Below are positions 52,322 through 60,907 of a stretch of DNA of 64,000 nt, in pieces. Under the pieces are notes generated by a model. That model did not search any database. It saw nothing but the letters and a program-made list of their open reading frames with translations, and was not told where the DNA came from. Position 1 is the first letter of the stretch. Each line of letters starts with the position of its first letter. Source of the DNA: Xanthomonas sp. F10 (GTDB taxonomy: Bacteria > Pseudomonadota > Gammaproteobacteria > Xanthomonadales > Xanthomonadaceae). The DNA is taken from NCBI RefSeq assembly GCF_014206815.1, contig NZ_JACHNP010000001.1:1516456-1580455 (forward strand). Reading direction: 5' to 3'. The position numbers were made by a program, and so were the translations under genes.

Positions 52322-52758
52322 TCCGCGCACGCGGCCGGCAGCGGCGACACCGGCTCGAACGGACGCCAGCTCATCTGGTGGCGGCGCCAGAAGGTCTCGG
52401 CGATGCGCTGGGCGATGTCGTCGGCCAGCAGGCGCATCGGCTGATTGGTCAGCTCGGCGGTGGTGGCGCGGAACAGGCCCAGCCAGCGCTGGAACAGCAG
52501 TGCGCTGAGTTCGCGCATGGCCATGTGCCGGGGCATCGGCGCACCGTGGAAGCGGCGGGTTCCGCGCAGCATCGCCGACCAGAAATCGCACAACTGCTGC
52601 TCGTGCGCGTCCCAGTCCTCGATGTGCGCGGCGAACACCGTCGACAGATCGGCGTCGGCGCGGACGCGGCGGTAGAACGCCTCGACCAGGGCCCGCACCT
52701 CGGCCTCGCTGCACAGCTCCGGCCCAGGCAAGGGCATCCCCACGATCTCGTCCTGCAT
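52318..52758 (-). CDS. Group III truncated haemoglobin
   Basis: 146 residues with the 2-on-2 globin fold of the group III class. EVRALVEAFYRRVRADADLSTVFA (helices A-B), LCDFWSAMLRGTRRFHGAPMP (helices C-E) and RHMAMRELSALLFQRWLGLF (with the proximal His in the MPRHM stretch) are characteristic. Such proteins bind oxygen or nitric oxide. It sits 44 bp upstream of hemN on the same strand, which fits a haem/microaerobic unit. The start at 52758 gives MQDEIVGMPLPGPE. Confidence 0.85.
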   Translation of the reverse strand: MQDEIVGMPLPGPELCSEAEVRALVEAFYRRVRADADLSTVFAAHIEDWDAHEQQLCDFWSAMLRGTRRFHGAPMPRHMAMRELSALLFQRWLGLFRATTAELTNQPMRLLADDIAQRIAETFWRRHQMSWRPFEPVSPLPAACAD

Positions 52759-52813
52759 GCTGGCTCCGCGTCGCTCGACGCCCACCAGTCTCCACGCCGC
52801 CACTGCGACGGCC

Positions 52814-52827
52814 TTGATCAGGATCAA
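52814..52827. promoter_or_regulatory. Perfect FNR-type box
   Basis: TTGATCAGGATCAA is a perfect match to TTGAT-N4-ATCAA. It lies 56 bp upstream of the globin start and 143 bp upstream of the small membrane protein gene on the other strand, so it could serve both divergent units. Confidence 0.85.
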
Positions 52828-52970
52828 TGTCGGGCCGGCCTTCGCTGCCTAGTCTGCAGCTGCGGCATGCGCCGACGCCGGTGTCGACGGGGGATCGGCG
52901 GCCAGGCGGCTGGCAGGCGCGGCGACGTGTGGCGCCGCTGCCTTGGCGCATGCCGCACCCTCCTTTCGCG

Positions 52971-53294
52971 ATGGAATCCACCGTCATGGCTTCTCCCGAC
53001 GATCCGCTGCTCGACCCGCTCGATCCCGGCACGCCGCGCCCGCTGGTGCAGCGGCTGGGGGTGATCCTGTGGCCGAGCTTCCTGGTCGCCGGGGCCATGA
53101 GCGTGCTGTTCTTCGCCCTGGTCGATCCGCTGGCGCTGCGCGACATCACCTTCCCCGGCCGCCAGCTGAGCCGCGAACTGGGCTATACGGTGGGGTTCTT
53201 CATGTTCTGGCTGGCGACGCTGGCCTCGAGCCTGCTGACCGGCTTCCTGTTGCGTCCGGCGCCGCACGGCGACGACGCCGCGCCGCTGTCCTGA
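52971..53294 (+). CDS. Small two-helix membrane protein upstream of ccoG
   Basis: 107 residues of unknown function, starting at 52971 (MESTVMASPDD) or at the ATG 52986. Two hydrophobic segments are LGVILWPSFLVAGAMSVLFFALV and LGYTVGFFMFWLATLASSLLTGF, joined by a periplasmic loop with LRDITFPGRQLSREL. It is 11 bp from the CcoG-like gene and on the same strand, so probably cotranscribed and related to terminal oxidase assembly or redox sensing (inference). Confidence 0.72.
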   Translation: MESTVMASPDDPLLDPLDPGTPRPLVQRLGVILWPSFLVAGAMSVLFFALVDPLALRDITFPGRQLSRELGYTVGFFMFWLATLASSLLTGFLLRPAPHGDDAAPLS

Positions 53295-53305
53295 GCGGGC
53301 TGCGC

Positions 53306-54427
53306 ATGCCCCGCCCCATTCCATTGCGCCTGGTCACCCCGCCCGCCCACGCGGCCTGTCCGGCGCCGCCGCATCGCTACACGCAGCTGCGCCGCAGTGC
53401 GCTGTGGCTGCTGTTCGCCGGGTTCTACCTGCTGCCATGGCTGCGCTGGCAGGGCCGCCAGGCGCTGCTGCTGGATCTGCCGGCGCGGCGCTTCGACGTG
53501 TTCGGCTGGACCCTGTGGCCGCACGACGTCGGCTGGCTGCTGCTGGCCCTGGGCGTCGCCGCCGCGGCCCTGGCGGTGTTCACCACCCTGGCCGGGCGCC
53601 TGTGGTGCGGCTTCGCCTGTCCGCAGACGGTGTGGAGCCATGCCTTCGCCTGGATCGAACGCCGCTTCGCCGACTGGCCGCCCGCAGCGCGGCACCTGGT
53701 GTGGGCGACCGTGGCGCTGTGGACCGGGGTCAGCTTCGTCGGCTACTTCGTGCCGATCGCCGACCTGGTCGCGCGCCTGCATCCGTTCGCCTGGAGCGGC
53801 TGGGAGACGTTCTGGGTGCTGTTCTACGCGCTGGCCACCTGGGGCAATGCCGGCTTCCTGCGCAGCCAGGCCTGCCGCTACCTGTGCCCGTACGCGCGCC
53901 TGCAACCGCTGCTGTGCGACCGCGACACGCCACTGATCGGCTACGACGCGATGCGCGGCGAACCGCGTGGCGTCCGCGACGGCGGCCACGGCAGCATCGC
54001 CCAGCGCGGGCGGCGCCTGCTCGACCCGGTCACCGCCCGCGACTACGCCTTGCGCGCCAGCATCGCCCAGCTCGCCGGCCAGGGCGGCAGCCGCGGCGAG
54101 GCGCTGGCCGCGTATGCCGGCACCCTGCCCAAGTTCAGCGCCGAGCAACTCGGCGACTGCGTGGCCTGCGACGCCTGCGTGCAGGCCTGCCCGGCCGGCA
54201 TCGATCCGCGCAACGGCGCGCACTATGCATGCACTGCATGCGGCGCCTGCGTCGACGCCTGCGACCGCAGCATGGATCGCCACGGGTTCGCCCGCGGCCT
54301 GCTGCGCCGGGCCGGCGCCAATGCCATCGACCGCCAGCCGCGGCGCTGGTGGCGGCGGCCGCGCTTGCTGGGCGGTACCGCGACCTTGCTGGTGGCGTTG
54401 CTGGCGTGGTGGTGGCTGGCGGCGTGA
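53306..54427 (+). CDS. ccoG: CcoG/FixG/RdxA-like cytochrome oxidase accessory ferredoxin
   Basis: 373-residue polyferredoxin of the CcoG family, which helps assemble copper in cbb3-type oxidase. Transmembrane helices are spread through residues 30-190, with RLWCGFACPQTVWSHAFAWIE and ACRYLCPYARLQPLL as the family motifs. The C-terminal ferredoxin domain has CVACDACVQACPAG and CTACGACVDACD, the ligands for two 4Fe-4S clusters. One more helix ends the protein. It is shorter than typical CcoG (about 470), lacking the C-terminal Ig-like domain. The ccoNOPQ genes are not in the window. Confidence 0.85.
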   Translation: MPRPIPLRLVTPPAHAACPAPPHRYTQLRRSALWLLFAGFYLLPWLRWQGRQALLLDLPARRFDVFGWTLWPHDVGWLLLALGVAAAALAVFTTLAGRLWCGFACPQTVWSHAFAWIERRFADWPPAARHLVWATVALWTGVSFVGYFVPIADLVARLHPFAWSGWETFWVLFYALATWGNAGFLRSQACRYLCPYARLQPLLCDRDTPLIGYDAMRGEPRGVRDGGHGSIAQRGRRLLDPVTARDYALRASIAQLAGQGGSRGEALAAYAGTLPKFSAEQLGDCVACDACVQACPAGIDPRNGAHYACTACGACVDACDRSMDRHGFARGLLRRAGANAIDRQPRRWWRRPRLLGGTATLLVALLAWWWLAA

Positions 54428-54564
54428 GCCGGGCCGCGGCGACGGTGGCGACTCCTTGGGCGCGGCGGAACCGCCTGCCGCCCGCCTGGGCCAGCAAGGG
54501 ACATTTTTTTGCAACGAAGGGCTAGCGCAGCCCCCGGCAGGCGTGTAGAATGCGCGGCTCCCAA

Positions 54565-54640
<76 letters not shown>

Positions 54641-54680
54641 AATTGCGTCACTTGCCTCCTGCGATGCGAGTGAGCCACTG

Positions 54681-54706
54681 AAAAAAGGAGCTTCGGCTCC
54701 TTTTTT
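54681..54706 (+). terminator. Rho-independent terminator after tRNA-Gly
   Basis: AAAAAAGGAGC-TTCG-GCTCCTTTTTT: 11-bp stem including A/T ends and a very stable TTCG tetraloop, 40 bp after the tRNA. It is symmetric and could also end transcripts from the DUF4087 gene on the minus strand. Confidence 0.9.
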
Positions 54707-54784
54707 CGTTTCCGCGATCCGCGGATTCGGCAGCAGCGCTGCCCGGATCAGCGCCGCTCCGGCAATCCGCCGCGGAGCGAACCC

Positions 54785-55201
54785 TCACTTCAGCGGATTC
54801 TCCGGCTCCTTGCCCCGCAACGCCTTGTCTTGCCGGCAGGTCGTCAAGGGCTGCACTGTGGCGGACACGATCGTGGTCACCTCCCGGGCGTCGTCACGTG
54901 TGCGCACCTTCAGACAGGCGCAGCCATAGCCGGCACTGCCGGTCCCGGTCGCCACCCAGCGCGCGCGGGGAAACGTCGGCCACGTGCCGTCGGCCTGATG
55001 TCCGCCCTGCTGGCCGACCGTCCATTCGCCGTCCCTGTCCACGAGCGTGGCGTTGCCTGGCGAGGGATTGTCGAACCAGCCGCAACGTGTCACGGTCTCC
55101 GCCGGCGGCGCGGCCTGCGCGACAGCGCACAGGCTGAGCGCGGCGACCACAGCCGCACCGCACATGCTTGCGAAACGCACAACCGGCTGCGATGGCGTCA
55201 T
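54785..55201 (-). CDS. DUF4087 family secreted protein
   Basis: 138 residues with a signal peptide (MCGAAVVAALSLCAVAQA, cleavage near residue 30). The mature part has the DUF4087 core RCGWFDNPSPGNATLVDRDGEW and a pair of cysteines in YGCACLK. Periplasmic, function unknown. The start at 55201 precedes the signal. It is followed on the same strand by the symmetric terminator near 54690. Confidence 0.8.
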   Translation of the reverse strand: MTPSQPVVRFASMCGAAVVAALSLCAVAQAAPPAETVTRCGWFDNPSPGNATLVDRDGEWTVGQQGGHQADGTWPTFPRARWVATGTGSAGYGCACLKVRTRDDAREVTTIVSATVQPLTTCRQDKALRGKEPENPLK

Positions 55202-55305
55202 GACATCAGGATCGCATGGCGAGGCCGGCATCATCGCAAAGTGGCGTTCGCCGGCGTCGCCGAGAGACCGCGACAGGCGTCGGAGCACCGCGCCGGCGCC
55301 GCGCA

Positions 55306-55758
55306 TCAGCGCCCCTGCTCCTGGTAATCGGTCAGGTAGTGCTCCGGGTTACTCTGCGCCGACAGGTCCGCGTCGTAGCGCACCCAAGACGGCTTCGGCG
55401 TACCCGGCAGGTACAGTTCGCCGGCAGCGTCGCTGACGATCAGCAGCACGTAGGGGCGCCCGTCCAGTTGCACGGTATAGCGGGTGTCCTTGTCGGTGGC
55501 GCGGGTGCTGGCGAGCAGGATCTTGCCATCGAGGGCGCTGTCCGCATCGATGACCTGGATCAACGCCTGCTGGCGCTCGCGCGGCCCGTAGCGCAGCGTG
55601 GACACCTTGACGCCATCGGCCGAGGCGTAGGCCTTGACCTGCTTGGCCACCTCCGGCCGCGCCGGCTCCGCATGCGCGGCAACCGTGGCGCCGGCGAGCG
55701 GCAGGGCGCACAGCAGAAGGGCGAAAGTGTGGTGACGCAAACGGGACAGCAGGTGCAT
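55306..55758 (-). CDS. Hypothetical periplasmic protein (150 aa)
   Basis: A signal peptide (LLSRLRHHTFALLLCALPLAGATVAAHA) precedes a soluble mature domain of about 120 residues with beta-strand-like stretches, such as KVSTLRYGPRERQQALIQVID and TRYTVQLDGRPYVLLIVSDAA. It ends EHYLTDYQEQGR. No family recognised. It may share a transcript with the DUF4087 gene, 105 bp downstream. The 249 bp on its left side up to the sigma factor gene hold no other gene. Confidence 0.7.
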   Translation of the reverse strand: MHLLSRLRHHTFALLLCALPLAGATVAAHAEPARPEVAKQVKAYASADGVKVSTLRYGPRERQQALIQVIDADSALDGKILLASTRATDKDTRYTVQLDGRPYVLLIVSDAAGELYLPGTPKPSWVRYDADLSAQSNPEHYLTDYQEQGR

Positions 55759-56007
55759 TGGCCGGGTCCTTGGTGGGAAACTAGAGGGATGAGCGGGCCG
55801 ATCGCCTCGGCCCGTGCTGGAATAGACGAAGCAGACCGCCGCTTCCCCCATGGCAGCGGCTCAAGGAGAAGCGCGTGACAGGACGCACCCTGCTTTGCCG
55901 CTGCGGCGGTTGCCTGGCATTACCGACGCCGCCTCGTGCAGCGACGCGCCGGCCCCGTCGTCTGCGCCGCGCCGGCCGTGCGCGGCGCGCCTGCAGGGAA
56001 CGACGCG

Positions 56008-56580
56008 ATGCGCAATGAACTGGACCGCTGGTTCGCCCAGCACATCCTCATTCACGAGTCGGCGCTGGTCGCCTACCTGATGCGGTGCTGGCCGCATCCG
56101 CAGGAAATCCACGATCTGCGCCAGGAGGTCTACACCCGGGTCTACGAAGCGGCGCGGCGCGCCTTGCCGGACACGCCGCAGGCCTTCCTGTTTGCCACCG
56201 CGCGCAACCTGATGGCCGACCGGGTGCGGCGCAGCCGCATCGTCTCCATCGAGGCGGTGGGGAATCCGGACGACTTGAACGTCTTGATAGAAGAACGCTC
56301 GCCGGAACGCTGGCTCGGCGGCCGCCAGGTGCTGGCGCGGCTGGCCCACGCGCTGGACCGGCTGCCGGACCGCTGCCGCGAGGTGCTCTGGCTGCGCCGG
56401 GTGGAGGAACTTTCGCAGAAGGAGGTGGCGGTGCGCCTGGGGATCAGCGAGAAGACCGTCGAAAAACACATGGCCAAGGGCGTGCGCCTGCTCGCCGATC
56501 ATTTCCATGGCGCGGTGGTGACCGCCGCGCCGATGCCCGTGGTGGTGCAGGAACCGCAAGATGGAAAGCTGGGCGATTGA
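56008..56580 (+). CDS. ECF sigma factor, FecI-like
   Basis: 190 residues. Region 2 is LVAYLMRCWPHPQEIHDLRQEVYTRVYEAA with FLFATARNLMADRVRRSR. Region 4 is LPDRCREVLWLRRVEELSQKEVAVRLGISEKTVEKHM. It is followed by an FecR anti-sigma gene (overlap 20 bp) and a TonB receptor with a signalling domain, so it is the cytoplasmic output of a surface-signalling system. GGGAA lies 8 nt upstream of the ATG at 56008. Confidence 0.9.
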   Translation: MRNELDRWFAQHILIHESALVAYLMRCWPHPQEIHDLRQEVYTRVYEAARRALPDTPQAFLFATARNLMADRVRRSRIVSIEAVGNPDDLNVLIEERSPERWLGGRQVLARLAHALDRLPDRCREVLWLRRVEELSQKEVAVRLGISEKTVEKHMAKGVRLLADHFHGAVVTAAPMPVVVQEPQDGKLGD

Positions 56581-57622
56581 AGCGCTGGCCGCGCAGTGTC
56601 TGACGCGGCGCGAGAGCGGCAACTGGAGCGAGGCGGATCAGGCCGAACTCGACGCATGGCTGGAGGCGTCCACCGCGCACCGGGTGGCGTTCCTGCGCCT
56701 GGACGTGGCCTGGAACGAAGCTGCGCGCCTGCGCGCGCTGGGCGCCGGCATTCCCGCCGGGCAACCGGCGCCGCGCGGCTTGAGCACCGGTCTGGCGGTG
56801 ACGGCGGGGCCGTCGATCCCGCCGCCGCTGCAGGTGCCGACCGTCGCGCGCTCGGCCCGCACGCACCGGCGCGCCGTGCCCCGCCGCCGTGGCTGGCTGC
56901 TGGCCGCGCTCGGCACCGCGGCCAGCGTTGCCGTTGCCGCCGGCCTGTACCTGGGGCTGGCGCCCGCGGCACCGACGGCCCAGGCCTACCGCACCGAGAT
57001 CGGCGAACTGCGCACCGTCGCCCTCGCCGATGGCTCGCAGGCGACGCTGAGCAGCGACAGCCTGCTCGAGGCCAGCATCGGGCCGCAGGCGCGCCGGGTG
57101 GTGCTGCAGCGAGGCGAGGCGTTCTTCGCGGTGCGCAAGGATCCGGCGCGGCCGTTCGTGGTGCAGAGCGGCACACGCCGCGTGGTCGCGGTCGGCACCC
57201 GCTTCGACGTGCGCCAGGACCGCGACGCGCTGCGCGTGGTGGTGACCGAGGGCCTGGTGCGCATGGAGGATCCCGGCGTCGCGGACCGAACCCAGGCCGT
57301 GCTGCTGCCGGCCGGCAGCATCGCCACGGCCGGCGCGCAGGGCACACGCGTTCATCGTGCCAGCATCGCCGAGGCGGAGCGGCAACTGGACTGGCGCCAG
57401 GGCTACCTGAGTTTCGACGACGTGACGCTGCCGCAGGCGGTGGCCGAGATCAACCGCTTCAACCGGCGGCCGCTGGTGCTGGCCGATCCGGCGCTGCAGG
57501 CGCTGCGGATCAGCGGCAGCATCCGCTGGAACGATCTGGAGGGCTTCGCGCGACTGCTGGAACGCGAGTATCCGGTGCGCATGGAATCGCATGCGGAAGC
57601 GGTGATCCTGCACAGGCGTTAG
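56561..57622 (+). CDS. FecR-family anti-sigma factor
   Basis: 353 residues. The N-terminal cytoplasmic domain (AAQCLTRRESGNWSEADQAELDAWLEAS) binds the sigma factor. One transmembrane helix (WLLAALGTAASVAVAAGLYLGLA) is at about 111-133. The periplasmic FecR domain (RTEIGELRTVALADGSQATLSSDS, VVQSGTRRVVAVGTRFDVR) is followed by a C-terminal STN-like DUF4880/FecR_C segment. It overlaps the sigma gene by 20 bp, so the two are coupled. Confidence 0.9.
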   Translation: MESWAIEALAAQCLTRRESGNWSEADQAELDAWLEASTAHRVAFLRLDVAWNEAARLRALGAGIPAGQPAPRGLSTGLAVTAGPSIPPPLQVPTVARSARTHRRAVPRRRGWLLAALGTAASVAVAAGLYLGLAPAAPTAQAYRTEIGELRTVALADGSQATLSSDSLLEASIGPQARRVVLQRGEAFFAVRKDPARPFVVQSGTRRVVAVGTRFDVRQDRDALRVVVTEGLVRMEDPGVADRTQAVLLPAGSIATAGAQGTRVHRASIAEAERQLDWRQGYLSFDDVTLPQAVAEINRFNRRPLVLADPALQALRISGSIRWNDLEGFARLLEREYPVRMESHAEAVILHRR

Positions 57623-57689
57623 CCGTCGCGGCCGCGTCATGCCGCGGCGCGCGCCCTTCCCCGTTCCGTCGCGCCACCAGGAGATGCAT

Positions 57690-60600
57690 ATGTCGCAGCG
57701 GTCGATCCAGCGGAGACGGACGTGGGGCGTGCTGCTCGCCACGGCCGCCGGCTCGGCGATCGCGCAGCCGGGCGGCTTCGACATCCCGGCCGGGCCATTG
57801 GCACCGGCGCTGAACACGCTGGCGCGGCAGGCGGGCCTGCAACTGCTGTATCGGCCCGATCTGGTCCGCGACCTGTCCACCCCCGGCGTGCACGACATCG
57901 CCGATCCGCTGCGGGCGCTGGACGCACTGCTGCAGGGCACCGGCCTGCAGGCGCAGCGCGAGGGCAGCGACATCGTGCTGCGACGCCAGGCCGCGGTCGT
58001 TGCCCCGGCGGTTGCAGCGGCGCCCGCGAAGACGCCGCCCGTCGCTGCGGCGCCGGCGCAACTGGCCACCCTGCACGTCACCGGCTCGCGGATCCCGCGC
58101 GCACAACTGGAAGGGCCGGCGCCGGTGACAGTGATCGACGCCGAGCAGATCCGCGCCAATGGCTTCCGCCGCCTGCCGGACGTGCTGCGCGCGCTGACCC
58201 AGAACGGTGGCGAGACCCAGAGCCAGCAATCGGCCAGCGGCGCCGACTACACGCCCGGTGCCGAACAGGTGAGCCTGCGCGGACTGGGGCCGAACCATAC
58301 CCTGGTGCTGATCAACGGCCGCCGCGTGGCCGACTTCCCGCTGCCGTACAACGGCCGCAGCAACTTCGTCGACGTGGCCAGCATGCCGCTGGCCATGGTC
58401 GAGCGCATCGAGGTGCTGAGCGGCAGCGCCTCGGCGATCTACGGCTCCGACGCGATCGCCGGGGTGATCAACATCCTGCTCAAGCGCGACGCCGACGGCA
58501 CCACGCTGGACGCGCGCGTCGGCCAGAGCAGCCGCGGCGATGCGCGCACGCTGCAGGCCAGCCTCACGCACGGTTTTACCGGCCAGGCGCTGTCCGGCCT
58601 GGTCAGCATCGAGGCGAATCTGCAGCAGCCGCTGTGGGCCTACCAACGCGACCGCCAGGATTCCAGCAGCGACGCCCCCACCGCGCGCGCGGCCGCGCCG
58701 CGGCGTGCGTTCCTGCGCACCGATGCCGACGACCGCTACCTCGACCCGGGCGCCGCGGCCTGCGCAGGGCTGGCGTCGCTCAACGGGCACGACACCGGCT
58801 ACAGCGCGCGCGACGGCGCCGGTGCCGGCGGCCTGCCCGGCTACTACTGCGGCAGTCCGCACGCCATCGCCTACGGCACCGTGCTGCACCGTCGGCGCAG
58901 CCTCGATGCCTATGCCACGCTGCACCGCACGATGGGCACGCGTGCCGAGTGGTTCGCCGACGTGCAGGTGGGCCTGCAGGACATCGCCCTGATGCGCGGC
59001 GTCCAGACCTGGGCCTACATGCGCCCGGACGGCAACGAGGAAGGCTATTTCTACAATCGGCATACCGCGCAGGTGGAGTACTGGTACCGGCAGTTCGCGC
59101 CGGAGGAAATGGGCGGCCTGGCGGTCGGCATGGTCCACAACCGGCAGCAGCGCCTCAGCATAGCCACCGGCGTCGAGGGCGAGCTCGGCACCGGCGGTTG
59201 GTCGTACGAGGCGGTGCTGAGCCACGCCCAGGCGCGCCTGCGCACCACCTGGCCGCAGATCGTCGCCGCGCGCGCCAATGCCTGGTTCCTCGGCGAGCAG
59301 GTCGGCGTGGACCCGCGCTCGGGCTATCCGAGCTTCGACGCCGATCCGGCGCGGCTGTACACCGCCCTGACGCCCGCCGAGTACGCCGCGATCGCCGCGC
59401 GCACCACCTACCGCCCGCAAACGCGGGTCGATGCGGCCACACTGACGCTGCGCCAGCCTGCGCTGTTCGGCCTGCGCGGCGGCGATGCCGGCCTCGCGCT
59501 CACTGCCGAAGTCGGTGAGCAGGCCTACGCCCTGCACCCCGATCCGCTGGCGACCCGGTCCTACTACTACAGCTGGCGCGATGCCGACGGCGCCGGCCAA
59601 CGCCGGCGCTGGGCGTTGGCCGCGGAACTGCGCCTGCCGCTGCTGGAACCGCTGACCGTGGACAGCGCGGTGCGCTACGACCGCTACGCCTATGCCGGCC
59701 GGCAGATCGGCCGCTTCACCTGGAGCACCGGCCTGGAGTGGCGGCCCAGCGACCGCCTGCTGCTGCGCGCCTCGCAGGGCCTGGGGTTCCGCGCACCCGA
59801 CCTGCACTACCTGTACGCCGGCGAGGGCATCGACGAAAGCCAGGGCACCGACTACGTCCGTTGCGCCCGCGAAGATGCCGCCGTGGCCGCAGCCGATTGC
59901 CGCTTCGACAACGAGCCGCTGCTGCGCCGGCGCGCCGGCAATCTGGAGCTGAAACCGGAAACCAGCCGCGCCTGGACCGCCGGACTGGTCTGGTCGCCGC
60001 TGCAGGGGCTGGACCTGAGCGTGGATTACTTCGCCATCGATCTGCGCGACCAGGTCGAGGATCTGTCCGCCGACCGCGCACTGCGCGACGAAGCCGACTG
60101 CCGCCTCGGCCGCCGCCCGCTCGCCTCGCCCGCCTGCCAGCAGAGCGTCTCGCGGGTCGTCCGCACCGCAGACGGACGGCTCTACGCCGTGGCCTTGGGT
60201 CCGATGAATCTGGCCCGCACCACCACCAGCGGCGTCGATGCGCTGCTGCATGGGCAACGCGAAACCCGCTTCGGCACGTTCGACGCATCGCTCGCCTACA
60301 CCTGGGTCCGCGAATACCGCACCCAGCTCTACGCCGGCGAACCGATGCAGGACGCATTCGCGGTGAACAGCCGGGTCGACATGCCGCGCACCAAGGCCAG
60401 CGCCAGCCTGACCTGGTCGCGCCAGGCCTGGTCGGCGACCCTGCATGCGCAGCGGCTGGGGCGCCTGCCCAGCTGGGCCTCCTCCACCGGCACCTACGAC
60501 CCGAGCAGCGGGCTGCCGGCATGGATCGGCGCCAGCTACCGCGTCAATGCCAGCGTGGAATGCCAGCTGGATGCGCGCAGCACGCTGTCCCTGGGCGCCA

Positions 60601-60737
60601 CCAATCTGTTCGACGCGATGCCGCCGCGCGACCGCAGCGCCGTCGTGTACCCGTTCTACGACCTGTCCTGGTTCGATACCGTCGGCCGCCAGCTGTTCAT
60701 GCAGTACAACCGACGCTTCGGGGCGGCGGCGCCCTAG
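57690..60737 (+). CDS. TonB-dependent receptor with signalling (STN) domain
   Basis: 1015-residue outer-membrane receptor that both imports a ligand and signals to FecR/FecI. Signal peptide, then an STN domain at about 20-100 (FDIPAGPLAPALNTLARQAGLQ, LLYRPDLV), a plug (VTVIDAEQIRANGFRRLPDVL, EVLSGSASAIYGSDAIAGVINI) and a large barrel ending in FMQYNRRFGAAAP. The barrel contains long, probably extracellular loops. The ligand is unknown: it could be a siderophore or a plant-derived carbohydrate. AGGAG is 7 nt upstream of the ATG at 57690. Confidence 0.9.
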   Translation: MSQRSIQRRRTWGVLLATAAGSAIAQPGGFDIPAGPLAPALNTLARQAGLQLLYRPDLVRDLSTPGVHDIADPLRALDALLQGTGLQAQREGSDIVLRRQAAVVAPAVAAAPAKTPPVAAAPAQLATLHVTGSRIPRAQLEGPAPVTVIDAEQIRANGFRRLPDVLRALTQNGGETQSQQSASGADYTPGAEQVSLRGLGPNHTLVLINGRRVADFPLPYNGRSNFVDVASMPLAMVERIEVLSGSASAIYGSDAIAGVINILLKRDADGTTLDARVGQSSRGDARTLQASLTHGFTGQALSGLVSIEANLQQPLWAYQRDRQDSSSDAPTARAAAPRRAFLRTDADDRYLDPGAAACAGLASLNGHDTGYSARDGAGAGGLPGYYCGSPHAIAYGTVLHRRRSLDAYATLHRTMGTRAEWFADVQVGLQDIALMRGVQTWAYMRPDGNEEGYFYNRHTAQVEYWYRQFAPEEMGGLAVGMVHNRQQRLSIATGVEGELGTGGWSYEAVLSHAQARLRTTWPQIVAARANAWFLGEQVGVDPRSGYPSFDADPARLYTALTPAEYAAIAARTTYRPQTRVDAATLTLRQPALFGLRGGDAGLALTAEVGEQAYALHPDPLATRSYYYSWRDADGAGQRRRWALAAELRLPLLEPLTVDSAVRYDRYAYAGRQIGRFTWSTGLEWRPSDRLLLRASQGLGFRAPDLHYLYAGEGIDESQGTDYVRCAREDAAVAAADCRFDNEPLLRRRAGNLELKPETSRAWTAGLVWSPLQGLDLSVDYFAIDLRDQVEDLSADRALRDEADCRLGRRPLASPACQQSVSRVVRTADGRLYAVALGPMNLARTTTSGVDALLHGQRETRFGTFDASLAYTWVREYRTQLYAGEPMQDAFAVNSRVDMPRTKASASLTWSRQAWSATLHAQRLGRLPSWASSTGTYDPSSGLPAWIGASYRVNASVECQLDARSTLSLGATNLFDAMPPRDRSAVVYPFYDLSWFDTVGRQLFMQYNRRFGAAAP

Positions 60738-60907
60738 GGCGTGTCGCCCAGGTACGGTACGCGCAGTCCGTCTCGCGCCCGATCGGCTCCGAGCACGGTA
60801 GGGAAAGCCGCCACTGGCTCGTCTATCTACCGCAACGTCCCCCGCGGGAGACGCTGCCGCGCGCTGGTGCCGGTTCCCGCACCGCCCTGTTCCGGAGCAC
60901 CCGCTGC

